Part shown: piece after piece, positions 5,538-12,488 of the stretch
Position numbering within the stretch: the stretch's first letter is position 1
Layout of the letters: every line of letters starts with the position of its first letter
Origin: Candidatus Cloacimonadota bacterium
GTDB taxonomy: Bacteria > Cloacimonadota > Cloacimonadia > Cloacimonadales > Cloacimonadaceae
Direction: 5' to 3'
DNA length: 12,565 nt
Assembly: GCA_023392795.1 (NCBI GenBank)
Contig: JAEWNJ010000045.1
Location: forward strand, 1 to 12,565
Made by a program: the position numbers and the translations under genes
Notes under the pieces: model-generated
What the model was told of the DNA's origin: nothing
Database searches by the model: none
What the model saw: only the letters and a program-made list of their open reading frames with translations

Positions 5538-7853
5538 ATGCCGATGGAAAACTCTAACAGCGGACACGGATTCGGAACAGCCCCGGTATTTCTGGCTGCC
5601 ATCAGCACCATTTTGGGTGCTGTGATGTTCCTGCGATTTGGATATGCGGTGGGACACGTGGGCATGCTTGGAGCGATGATGATCGTGCTGATTGGGCACA
5701 TGATCACCATCCCCACAGGGCTTGCCATTGCCGAGATCGCCACCAATCTGAAGGTGCGTGGCGGGGGTGAGTATTACATCATTTCGAGGTCTTTCGGCAG
5801 CACACTAGGCGGCACTATCGGGATCTCGCTATATCTATCCCAGGCGATCTCAGTAGCCTTCTATCTGATCGCTTTCGCGGAGACATTTCGTCCCCTCTTT
5901 CCCCTGGTGCAGGAGTACACCGGTATTGTACCCGATGTGCGCATGATCTCGCTACCGGTGGCCATCGGGCTGTCGATCTTGATTTCCCGCAAGGGAGCTT
6001 CGATCGGGGTCAGTGCTCTTTGGGCAATCGTGATCACGCTGGGTGCTTCACTAATGCTCATCTTTGCCGGACGCAGTATGTTACCCGCAGACTACACCCT
6101 GGGGCTTTTTAACAAGGTGGACAATCCCGATAGCTTCTTTCGCGTCTTTGCCATTGTGTTCCCCGCTTTTACCGGCATGACGGCCGGAGTGGGGCTGGCG
6201 GGGGACTTGAAGAATCCCCGCAAATCCATCCCGTTGGGAACCCTGGGGGCCACGCTGACCGGTCTGGTGGTCTATATCCTGCTGGTGATAAAGATCGCCC
6301 GCAGCGCCACTCCCGCCGATATGACCGCCGATCAATTCATCCTCAGCCGGATCTCATTGTGGGGACCCTCGGTCTTCATCGGCTTGGGCGCGGCAACGCT
6401 CTCTTCCGCTCTGGGATCGATCCTGGTGGCGCCTCGCACCTTGCAGGCTCTGAGCGCAGACAGCTTTTTCCCCTCGACCGGATGGAACCGGTTTCTCAGC
6501 CGCGGCAAAGGTGAAACTAACGAACCAGCAAACGCCACCTGGGTTACCGCGGCGATCCTGATCTTCTTTGTTGCCCTGGGCGATATCGACTTTGTGGCGC
6601 AGATTATCAGTATGTTTTTCATGATCACCTATGGCACGCTGTGCAGTATCAGCTTTCTGGAGCATTTTGCCGGTAATCCGTCATATCGCCCCACCTTCAA
6701 AACCAAGTGGTACGCCTCACTTTTGGGGGCAGTAGCGAGCTTTCTGATGATGTTTATGATGCAGCCGGCGTATGCCATTGCCGCGCTGACCATGATGGCG
6801 CTGACTTATATGTGGCTGAATAAAACGAAAACTGGCGAGCGGAATCTCTCGATGGTCTTCCGGGGAGTATTGTTTCAAAGCACACGTAAATTGCAGATCG
6901 CCATTCAGAAACGCGGCAGCACCCCCGATATGTCAAATTGGCGCCCCTCCATCGTGGCGATCACGGAGTTTTCCGACGACCGCGTGGCGTCGTTCAACCT
7001 GCTGCGCTGGCTAAGCCATCACTACGGATTTGGGTCGTACATTCATTACATCCGCGGCCCCCTGACCATCGCAACAAACAATGAAGCCAAGAAGATACTG
7101 CAAAACCTGATCAATAAAGCTCATGTAAGCGAAGCGGGATTCTATGTGGATACCATCGTGGCGCCCACCTTCAAGACCGCTGTGGCGCAGATCGTGCAGA
7201 TCCCGGGCATCACTGGCATGGATAACAACAGCATTCTTTTCAGCTTTTACAAGGACAATCCCGAAGAGATCGCGCCTATCATCGAAGGCTGCTATTTCGC
7301 CGCCATCACCAGCCTGAACGCCCTGATTCTGCGCAGTGGTACCCGGCATTTCGGCTTTCGCAGACTGATCGATATCTGGCTGACCAAAGGTGACTATCGA
7401 AATGCCAATCTGATGATCCTGCTGGCCTATATCCTGATCGGTCATCCGGAATGGAAAGATTGCCAGATCAGGGTTTTCGACGTGGTCGAACAAGGCTCGG
7501 CAAATACCACCGATGGATTGGAAGAGCTGATCGCCACGGGTAGATTGCCCATCTCAGCAAATAACATTCAAAAGGTTTCAAAACCCGAAAGTAAGAACTT
7601 CAGCGAGGTGGTCTGTGCCGGCTCTGTGGACGCCGATCTGATCATCCTGGGGCTCTCGCTGAAAAAGATGCGTAAAGATAACGGCGCATTCATGGCCGGC
7701 TTCACCTGCACTCAGGATATGCTCTTTGTTCGCGCGGGACAAAAGATACTGATCAGCGCCGACGAGAGCGAAGAGGATCTTGCGGAAAGCCTGGGCGAGC
7801 AGAACCCCGCAGAAGCCAAGCCTGATGCGAATGTAACTGAGCCTTCAGCCTAA
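5538..7853 (+). CDS. SLC12-type cation-chloride cotransporter, full length
   Basis: This 771-residue inner-membrane protein has an APC-fold membrane part (about 12-430, roughly 12 helices) and a soluble C-terminal domain (about 466-740). TM1 carries ILGAVMFLRFGYAVG, matching the GVMLFLR signature of the family. GGGEYYIISRSFG (75-87), FPAFTGMTAGVGLAGDLKNP (208-227) and LSSALGSILVAPRTLQAL are also classic SLC12 blocks. Y109 in SVAFYLIAFAE aligns with the potassium-site tyrosine, and S289-S290 align with the serine pair of the sodium site in NKCC-type members. The C-terminal part shows WRPSIVAITEFSDDR and DIWLTKGDYRNANL, then DCQIRVF, as in eukaryotic SLC12 tails. An acidic tail (741-771) ends it. 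It probably moves K+, Na+ or both with chloride for volume or ion balance. The ATG follows AGGAG by 5 nt. It appears monocistronic and is convergent with the repressor gene. Exact ion use is inferred. Confidence 0.93.
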   Translation: MPMENSNSGHGFGTAPVFLAAISTILGAVMFLRFGYAVGHVGMLGAMMIVLIGHMITIPTGLAIAEIATNLKVRGGGEYYIISRSFGSTLGGTIGISLYLSQAISVAFYLIAFAETFRPLFPLVQEYTGIVPDVRMISLPVAIGLSILISRKGASIGVSALWAIVITLGASLMLIFAGRSMLPADYTLGLFNKVDNPDSFFRVFAIVFPAFTGMTAGVGLAGDLKNPRKSIPLGTLGATLTGLVVYILLVIKIARSATPADMTADQFILSRISLWGPSVFIGLGAATLSSALGSILVAPRTLQALSADSFFPSTGWNRFLSRGKGETNEPANATWVTAAILIFFVALGDIDFVAQIISMFFMITYGTLCSISFLEHFAGNPSYRPTFKTKWYASLLGAVASFLMMFMMQPAYAIAALTMMALTYMWLNKTKTGERNLSMVFRGVLFQSTRKLQIAIQKRGSTPDMSNWRPSIVAITEFSDDRVASFNLLRWLSHHYGFGSYIHYIRGPLTIATNNEAKKILQNLINKAHVSEAGFYVDTIVAPTFKTAVAQIVQIPGITGMDNNSILFSFYKDNPEEIAPIIEGCYFAAITSLNALILRSGTRHFGFRRLIDIWLTKGDYRNANLMILLAYILIGHPEWKDCQIRVFDVVEQGSANTTDGLEELIATGRLPISANNIQKVSKPESKNFSEVVCAGSVDADLIILGLSLKKMRKDNGAFMAGFTCTQDMLFVRAGQKILISADESEEDLAESLGEQNPAEAKPDANVTEPSA

Positions 7854-7861
7854 AGAATCAC

Positions 7862-8593
7862 TTACGCGCTGTAACGCCGATAGAGGGACGCTACATTGCC
7901 GATCAGCGTGAGATCGCTGTGTTCCTCGGGATTCACCAGAATCGGCTTGTACTCTTCATTCACCGGCAGCAATACCACGGTGCGGCTTTGATGATCCAGT
8001 GTCATCATCTTCAGGGTGATCGCTCCATCGATGCGTACGGCACAAACCTTGCCGGAGAGCTTTTCCCAATCGCTGCATTGATAGATCACCACGATGTCGT
8101 CATGATACAGCGAAGGTTCCATGCTATGGCCATTTACCCGCAGACTGATGAAATTGCCCACAGAGCCTTTGAGCTGTCCCTTGCGGATGGAGACCGTATC
8201 GGCGATCGGCAGATTGCTCTCCACCGGGGGGCCGGCTGCGATCTCACCCACCACGGGAATATCCATCACCGCGCTATCCACCAGATCCATCTTGGCGCGG
8301 GCGATCTCTTCCAGAGATTTATTGAGCATCGCCTGAAGGGTCTCCCAACTGCGGCTGGCGGATTGGCTCTTTTGAATCTTACTATCGGCAAACATCGTGC
8401 CCTCTCCGGTGAGCAGCCAGTGCAAATCCACCTTGTAAAGCTGCCAGAGCTGCAAGAGATTGTCGATGGAGGGATTGATCTTCCCGCTCTCCATCTGCGA
8501 GACTGCGGAAGGATTGATCTGCAGATCGTGCGCCACCTCAATCTGCTTCTTGTTCAAGGCCCGGCGTAGTTCTTTGATTCGTTGAGCAAGCAT
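7862..8593 (-). CDS. LexA/CI-like self-cleaving repressor (XRE helix-turn-helix plus S24 peptidase)
   Basis: This is a 243-residue cytoplasmic repressor. I place the start at the ATG at 8593 because AGGAG (8605-8601) lies 7 nt upstream. An ATG 7 codons earlier (8614) has no Shine-Dalgarno. Counting from that earlier ATG, residues 10-70 are the XRE helix-turn-helix (QIEVAHDLQINPSAVSQMES). A linker follows, then an S24/LexA domain with cleavage site A127-G128 (GEIAAGPP), nucleophile S164 (VNGHSMEPSL) and general base K202 (AITLKMM). In this family a stress signal triggers self-cleavage at Ala-Gly and frees the targets. Palindromes around its own promoter suggest autorepression. It is divergent from the aminolipid gene run and convergent with the transporter. 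It resembles phage-type or stress regulators more than canonical LexA, whose DNA-binding domain is a winged helix. Confidence 0.92.
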   Translation of the reverse strand: MLAQRIKELRRALNKKQIEVAHDLQINPSAVSQMESGKINPSIDNLLQLWQLYKVDLHWLLTGEGTMFADSKIQKSQSASRSWETLQAMLNKSLEEIARAKMDLVDSAVMDIPVVGEIAAGPPVESNLPIADTVSIRKGQLKGSVGNFISLRVNGHSMEPSLYHDDIVVIYQCSDWEKLSGKVCAVRIDGAITLKMMTLDHQSRTVVLLPVNEEYKPILVNPEEHSDLTLIGNVASLYRRYSA

Positions 8594-8600
8594 ATCAGAG

Positions 8601-8605
8601 CTCCT
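8601..8605 (-). promoter_or_regulatory. Ribosome binding site that fixes the repressor start
   Basis: AGGAG on the minus strand lies 7 nt before the ATG at 8593. It falls inside the alternative longer frame from 8614, which lacks such a site. Confidence 0.75.
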
Positions 8606-8616
8606 GTATTTCATTA

Positions 8617-8632
8617 GCGTATCTCGATACGC
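8617..8632. promoter_or_regulatory. Probable operator palindrome at the repressor transcription start
   Basis: gcgtatctcgatacgc has 7-bp perfect arms around a 2-nt centre. It begins 7 nt downstream of the repressor -10 element, about at the expected +1, where a bound dimer would block transcription. It is the best palindrome in this intergenic region. Confidence 0.6.
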
Positions 8633-8638
8633 GGAGCC

Positions 8639-8666
8639 ATAGTATAAGTATCACTAATAGTGTCAA
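8639..8666 (-). promoter_or_regulatory. Sigma70-like promoter of the repressor gene, with internal palindrome
   Basis: On the minus strand, TTGACA (8666-8661) is followed after 16 nt by TACTAT (8644-8639, 4 of 6). The perfect palindrome cactaatagtg (8652-8662) overlaps the end of the -35 box and the spacer. It is a second possible operator, though its sequence differs from the one at 8617-8632. Confidence 0.6.
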
Positions 8667-8694
8667 GCAGAAATTCAACAATAGTGAGGAAAGC

Positions 8695-8724
8695 TGAACA
8701 AGCGATGACTTCCACTTATATAAT
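8695..8724 (+). promoter_or_regulatory. Candidate promoter of the aminolipid/fumarase gene run
   Basis: A perfect TATAAT (8719-8724) is preceded after 18 nt by TGAACA (8695-8700, 4 of 6 matches to TTGACA). Transcription would start near 8731, leaving a leader of about 120 nt before the TTG start at 8852. Confidence 0.45.
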
Positions 8725-8737
8725 TGCACACCAGTAA

Positions 8738-8806
8738 CTGACCGATGCAAGGCTCCGTCAGCCAGAATGATGCCGATTTTTCATCTTGACAGATAAAAGG
8801 CATCGG
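8738..8806 (+). promoter_or_regulatory. Leader with alternative hairpins upstream of the N-acyltransferase gene
   Basis: Three pairings are visible. CTGAC/GTCAG (8738-8742 with 8757-8761) is the first hairpin. gatgcc/ggcatc (8769-8774 with 8799-8804), extended by tttt/aaaa and atct/agat around a tgac loop, is the second. ccgatgc/gcatcgg (8742-8748 with 8800-8806) would disrupt both. The region matches no riboswitch class I know. A regulatory role is inference. Confidence 0.35.
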
Positions 8807-8851
8807 AGAGCTTAGCTAAAACTACTATTCAGCTTAGGGGAATATGGGATT

Positions 8852-9697
8852 TTGAAGCTACAGACGACAGCGAAAATCAATGTGGCAGCTTTGATAAAGC
8901 TGCTGCAGCAAAACCGCATGAAGCACTTTCGCGCGCACATCCCGATCGTGATCGAAAAGAAGAACTTCATCGTGAAGACTGCCGATTCCAAAGAGGAACT
9001 CTTCGCCGCGCTGAAGCTCCGGCACGACGTCTTCATTAGCGAACTACTCAAGAAATCCAAACGCTCGGGCATGGATAAAGACCGCTTTGACAAGCTCTGC
9101 GACCATCTGATCATCATCGACAAACGCGATGGCAAACTGATCGGAACCTACCGTCTGCAATCGTCACTCTATACCAAGAAGTGGTACACTGCCACCGAAT
9201 TTCACATGAAGATGATCAAGCGCTTACCCGGTGTAAAGCTGGAACTGGGCCGTGCCTGCGTGCATCCGGATCATCGCAATGGCATCACCATCGCGCTGCT
9301 CTGGGAGGGCATCTCCGCCTATATCGAAGCCAGCGGCACCAATTACCTCTTTGGCTGCTCCAGCATCAAGACCACCGATCGCGAAGAGATCAAAAGCATA
9401 TACTACTATCTGCTGCAGAACGGTCACCTCAGCCATGAACATCGCGTGACCCCCAAGGGAAAGTTCAAAGTGCCTGGAATGAAGCGTCAGATCAAGGTCT
9501 TGCCCCAGTGGGAAGAAGAGATTTCGCATCTGTATATGAAGGATAAAATCCCCTCGCTGCTGAACTCATACCTGAAAGTCGGTGCCAAAGTATGCGGATC
9601 ACCAGCGCTGGACCGCAGCTTCAAATGCATCGATTTCCTCACTCTGCTGGATGTGAACAGCATGAAAGCGGAGCGCATCCGCAAGCCAAGGGATTGA
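8852..9697 (+). CDS. OlsB/GlsB-like amino-acid N-acyltransferase (GNAT fold)
   Basis: This 281-residue enzyme belongs to the family that transfers a 3-hydroxyacyl chain from acyl carrier protein to the amino group of ornithine (OlsB) or glycine (GlsB), the first step of acyl-amino-acid membrane lipids. Visible motifs are LKLRHDVF (54-61), CDHLIIID (83-90), GTYRLQ (98-103), LELGRACVHPDHR (130-142), FGCSS (167-171), and a C-terminal block with GAKVCGSPALDRSF (244-257) and DFLTLLDV (261-268) typical of OlsB. It probably works at the inner face of the cytoplasmic membrane. The start is a TTG. AGGGG lies 11 nt upstream, which is long, and no ATG, GTG or other TTG lies between it and the upstream in-frame TAG. 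The next gene follows after 7 nt and supplies the matching O-acyltransferase. The amino acid used cannot be told from the sequence. Confidence 0.88.
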   Translation: MKLQTTAKINVAALIKLLQQNRMKHFRAHIPIVIEKKNFIVKTADSKEELFAALKLRHDVFISELLKKSKRSGMDKDRFDKLCDHLIIIDKRDGKLIGTYRLQSSLYTKKWYTATEFHMKMIKRLPGVKLELGRACVHPDHRNGITIALLWEGISAYIEASGTNYLFGCSSIKTTDREEIKSIYYYLLQNGHLSHEHRVTPKGKFKVPGMKRQIKVLPQWEEEISHLYMKDKIPSLLNSYLKVGAKVCGSPALDRSFKCIDFLTLLDVNSMKAERIRKPRD

Positions 9698-9704
9698 CGC
9701 CAAC

Positions 9705-10487
9705 GTGACCCGCTGTTTTCGCTTGCTCCAGCACCTTTATTTGGTAGGTGATTTCTTCGCCCACGCTCTCATTATCAAGCTGATCCACCCCGATCCCATC
9801 AAACGACGCCAGGCTTTTGTAAAGAATACCAGCCGCATCGCGCGTAAATTCATCAAAGTCTTTCGCATTTCATTGCGGGTAGAGCATCCGGAACGCCTGG
9901 CAGCTTTGCGGGATCAAGCATACCTGCTGGTTGCCAATCACGGCTCCTATACCGATATCATCATCCTCGCCGCTCTGGAAGAATTGACCTTCATCACCTC
10001 AGTGGAGATGGGCAATAACTACTTTCTGGGACCCATCACCCGATACGGCGGATCACTCTTCACAAATCGTAAACGTCCCGTGAGCCTGAAACAGGAAATC
10101 CAGAACTTTTCTGACGCCATCACGCAAGGATTCAAGGTTGTCCTCTTTGCTGAGGGTACTTCCACCGACGGACGTACTGTAAAAGATTTTCGCAAGTCAC
10201 TGTTTCAGGTGGCAATCAACGCACGCTGTCCCGTTCTGCCTGTTTGCATCAATTACCGAAGCATTGACGGCAACCCAATTGACGACAGCAACCGAGATTT
10301 GATCTATTGGTACGGGGATATGAATTTCGGGCCGCATTTTATGAAGCTCCTAAATCGCCGTATTGAGGTAGAAATCAATATTCTGGAGTCCGTAGTCGTC
10401 CACGAAGGAAAAGTGCGAGCAGAGCTGTCTGACGAAGTTTTCGGCTCCATCCACGCCTGCTACCACTCCCCCAAAGAAAGAACTTGA
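9705..10487 (+). CDS. PlsC/OlsA-like lysolipid O-acyltransferase
   Basis: This 260-residue enzyme has all four PlsC blocks. These are NHGSYTD with catalytic H79 and D84, FTNRK (119-123), FAEGTSTDGR (148-157), and VLPVCI (177-182). The family esterifies a hydroxyl of a lysolipid. Here, directly behind an OlsB-like gene, the likely substrate is the 3-hydroxyl of the N-acyl amino acid (the OlsA step), although lysophosphatidic acid is the alternative. An N-terminal hydrophobic stretch (about 8-27) fits membrane association. The start is a GTG, 7 nt after the stop of the N-acyltransferase, with AAGGGA 11 nt upstream, so translation is likely coupled. The protein ends in a charged tail with no extra domain. 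Confidence 0.9.
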   Translation: MTRCFRLLQHLYLVGDFFAHALIIKLIHPDPIKRRQAFVKNTSRIARKFIKVFRISLRVEHPERLAALRDQAYLLVANHGSYTDIIILAALEELTFITSVEMGNNYFLGPITRYGGSLFTNRKRPVSLKQEIQNFSDAITQGFKVVLFAEGTSTDGRTVKDFRKSLFQVAINARCPVLPVCINYRSIDGNPIDDSNRDLIYWYGDMNFGPHFMKLLNRRIEVEINILESVVVHEGKVRAELSDEVFGSIHACYHSPKERT

Positions 10488-10546
10488 CTTATTTAGCTCG
10501 TATAGACAGGATACTCCCGTTTAGTGATATTTCCCATGATTCCAGT

Positions 10547-10553
10547 AAAGGAG
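10547..10553 (+). promoter_or_regulatory. Strong ribosome binding site that fixes the small membrane protein start
   Basis: AAAGGAG lies 5 nt before the ATG at 10559. The longer in-frame reading from 10484, which would overlap the preceding gene, has no comparable site. Confidence 0.75.
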
Positions 10554-10558
10554 AAAAG

Positions 10559-10756
10559 ATGTCCAAGAAAGAACACAACCGTCTCAATCTCGGCAAGACC
10601 AACATTATACTCTTGATCGTGGCAGCCATCCTCCTCATAGCAGGATATCTCGTAATGACCCTGAATGAGATCAATGTATCCCCGGTGCTTTTGCTCATCG
10701 CCTACGCGGTCGTCATCCCCATTGCTTTGTTGCTTCCCCCCAAGAAAGGCGACTAG
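10559..10756 (+). CDS. Small two-helix membrane protein (DUF3098-like)
   Basis: This is a 65-residue protein. A charged N-terminus (MSKKEHNRLNLGKTN) leads into helix 1 (about 15-34, ending GYLVMTL). A short loop, then helix 2 (about 42-60), precedes a PPKKGD tail. The LGKTN entry, GYLVM turn and second helix resemble DUF3098, a small uncharacterised inner-membrane family; I am only moderately sure of that match. Lysines at both ends suggest both termini face the cytoplasm. It starts 71 nt after the acyltransferase stop, the only sizeable gap in the run. Its TAG stop overlaps the GTG start of the DUF58 gene by one base (TAGTG), so the two are probably translated together. No function is known. 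Confidence 0.8.
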   Translation: MSKKEHNRLNLGKTNIILLIVAAILLIAGYLVMTLNEINVSPVLLLIAYAVVIPIALLLPPKKGD

Positions 10757-11634
10757 TGAATCTACTCAGCGATGAAGCTCTGGCACAGCTATCAAGGCTG
10801 CAACTCACTGCCAAGCAGATTGTTGAAGGCTTTTTGATCGGGCTGCATAAGTCGCCCTATCATGGCTTTAGCGTGGAATTTGCCGATCACCGTCAGTACA
10901 ATCCTGGCGAATCTCTGCGCAATGTGGATTGGAAGATAGTCGGCAAGACCGAGCGCTACTATGTAAAACGCTACGATGAAGAAACCAATCTGCGTGCTTA
11001 TATCCTGCTGGATCACAGCAAATCCATGTTCTTCAATTCCTCCGGCATCAGTAAGATAGAGTATGGCAAGCGCCTTGCCGCATCCCTGACTTGGCTGATG
11101 ATCGCGCAGAAAGACGCCGCCGGATTGATCACCTTCAATCATCGGGTAACCTCTGCCCTTTCCCCCAAAGCATTTCGCTCTTACACAGCACAAATCTTCG
11201 CTAGGTTGGTGCAACTGCAAGCCGAGGAGCAGACCGATATTCTCAGTCCGCTGCATCAAATTGCCGAATCGCTAAAGAAACGCGGCTTGATCATTCTGAT
11301 CTCCGACCTGCTGGAGGATCCGGAAAAGATCATCACTGCTTTGAAGCACTTCCGCAGCCACAAGCACGAAGTGATCGTCTTTCACCTCTATGATCCCCAG
11401 GAAGTCAAGTTTGATCTCAGGCGCGAAACAGAATTCATCGATAGCGAGACCGGTGAACGCATAATCGTGAATCCCTGGCAGATTCGCAGCGAGTATCAGC
11501 AGCACTTTCAAGGTTTTTACGGAGAGCTGAAACAGGCCTGCCACCAGTATAAAATAGAGTATCTCCCCGTTGGCACCGATGAAGACATTGCCAAGCTGCT
11601 CCTGAAGTACCTGTTAAGGCGTAAGAAGAGCTGA
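10756..11634 (+). CDS. DUF58 protein with von Willebrand factor A fold
   Basis: This 292-residue protein has the DUF58 core EFADHRQYNPGESLRNVDWK (41-60) and VKRYDEETN (70-78), then a vWA-like part. The metal-site motif is LLDHSKSM with D86, S88 and S90. Further acidic residues sit at D161 and in LISDLLED (181-188). It has no membrane helix, so it should be cytoplasmic. In other genomes DUF58 proteins sit next to MoxR AAA+ ATPases and are thought to act as partners in envelope or complex assembly. No MoxR gene is visible here. It starts at a GTG that overlaps the previous stop by one base and is followed after 5 nt by fumarase alpha. The product of the small membrane gene is a natural candidate partner by context only. 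Confidence 0.9.
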   Translation: MNLLSDEALAQLSRLQLTAKQIVEGFLIGLHKSPYHGFSVEFADHRQYNPGESLRNVDWKIVGKTERYYVKRYDEETNLRAYILLDHSKSMFFNSSGISKIEYGKRLAASLTWLMIAQKDAAGLITFNHRVTSALSPKAFRSYTAQIFARLVQLQAEEQTDILSPLHQIAESLKKRGLIILISDLLEDPEKIITALKHFRSHKHEVIVFHLYDPQEVKFDLRRETEFIDSETGERIIVNPWQIRSEYQQHFQGFYGELKQACHQYKIEYLPVGTDEDIAKLLLKYLLRRKKS

Positions 11635-11639
11635 TAATC

Positions 11640-12479
11640 ATGCGAATAATCCCCCGCGAGCAGATCTATCAAGCCATCTTCGATGCCATCATCCATATCA
11701 CATATCACAACGATCCCGCCGTGATTGACCTGATAGATAAAGCCAGGCAAATTGAGACCGATGAACGCGTGGCTGACGTCCTTGGTGCCATTTCGCTGAA
11801 CAACGAGATCTCACCCATTGACCACATCCCTCTGTGCCAGGATACCGGAACCACCATTGTGATTGCTGATCTGGGCCGTGACGTTCTCATTTCATCCGGC
11901 ACTCTCCAGGAGATCGCGGACGAAGCAGCCGCAGCAGCAGCAAAGCATTGCCCCCTAAGAGCCAGTATTGTAACTGAACCCCTCTTTGACCGGAAGAACA
12001 CTGGCACCAATAGTCCCGCGATCCTGCACATCAATCAGGTGCCTGGAGATCAATTACGGATGCGCATAGCCCAAAAAGGCGGCGGGGCTGAGAACATGAG
12101 CTTTCACCTGATGCTAAGCCCCACGATTAGTCCTGATGACCTGGAGGATCTCCTGGTGCAGCGAATCCTGGCCACGGGGTCTCGCGCCTGTCCACCCCTG
12201 GTGATCGGGATCGGACTGGGAGCAAACTTTGAGCGCTGTGCTTATCTGGCCAAGGCCGCATTGTTTGAACAACTGAAGAATCCCGAACCTCGCTATGCAA
12301 AACTTGGGGAGAGCATTCTTCAGCGCATCAATCAGAGTGGCACAGGTGCCCAGGGTATGGGCGGCAATCTAACCGCGCTGGCAGTTCACATCCTCTTTGA
12401 ACCCTGCCACATCGCATCGCTGCCTGTGGCGGTTAACTTGCAGTGCCATGATCACCGGCATCTTGAAATTACGATCTAG
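11640..12479 (+). CDS. Class I fumarate hydratase, alpha subunit (two-subunit FumA/TtdA type)
   Basis: This 279-residue subunit corresponds to the N-terminal domain of class I fumarases, which interconvert fumarate and malate using a [4Fe-4S] cluster. The three likely cluster cysteines are C66 (PLCQDTGT), C184 (SRACPPLVIGIG) and C269 (NLQCHDHRH). QKGGGAEN (145-152) and GAQGMGGNLTAL (236-247) are further family signatures. About 280 residues is the usual length for the split form found in anaerobes and archaea; the single-chain FumA of enterobacteria is about twice as long. L-tartrate dehydratase alpha (TtdA) is the close relative and cannot be excluded, but fumarase is more common in this setting. 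The start is an ATG, 5 nt after the DUF58 stop. The beta subunit follows after 9 nt. As an oxygen-sensitive enzyme it fits an anaerobe with a partial TCA or fumarate pathway. Confidence 0.95.
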   Translation: MRIIPREQIYQAIFDAIIHITYHNDPAVIDLIDKARQIETDERVADVLGAISLNNEISPIDHIPLCQDTGTTIVIADLGRDVLISSGTLQEIADEAAAAAAKHCPLRASIVTEPLFDRKNTGTNSPAILHINQVPGDQLRMRIAQKGGGAENMSFHLMLSPTISPDDLEDLLVQRILATGSRACPPLVIGIGLGANFERCAYLAKAALFEQLKNPEPRYAKLGESILQRINQSGTGAQGMGGNLTALAVHILFEPCHIASLPVAVNLQCHDHRHLEITI

Positions 12480-12488
12480 GTTCTCACC

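Noticed and set aside
7011..7493. 160-codon minus-strand open frame inside the transporter gene
   Set aside because: It is antisense to a strongly conserved transporter domain and has no start signal or recognisable family.
7919..8569. 216-codon plus-strand open frame opposite the repressor
   Set aside because: It is a shadow of the repressor coding sequence, which shows clear helix-turn-helix and S24 motifs on the other strand.
8594..8614. Longer repressor reading from the ATG at 8614
   Set aside because: No Shine-Dalgarno precedes it, while AGGAG inside this stretch is ideally placed for the ATG at 8593.
8786..8791. TTGACA as the -35 of the aminolipid gene run
   Set aside because: No acceptable -10 lies 15-19 nt downstream, and the hexamer is part of the loop and arm of a hairpin.
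10484..10512. Internal promoter (TTGACT, 17 nt, CAGGAT) before the small membrane protein gene
   Set aside because: The -10 matches only 3 of 6 positions and the -35 overlaps the preceding stop codon, so the evidence is too weak to annotate.
10484..10558. N-terminal extension of the small membrane protein from 10484
   Set aside because: It overlaps the preceding stop, lacks a ribosome binding site, and AAAGGAG sits directly before the ATG at 10559.
10792..11259. 155-codon minus-strand open frame inside the DUF58 gene
   Set aside because: It is antisense to well-conserved DUF58 and vWA motifs, with no supporting signals.
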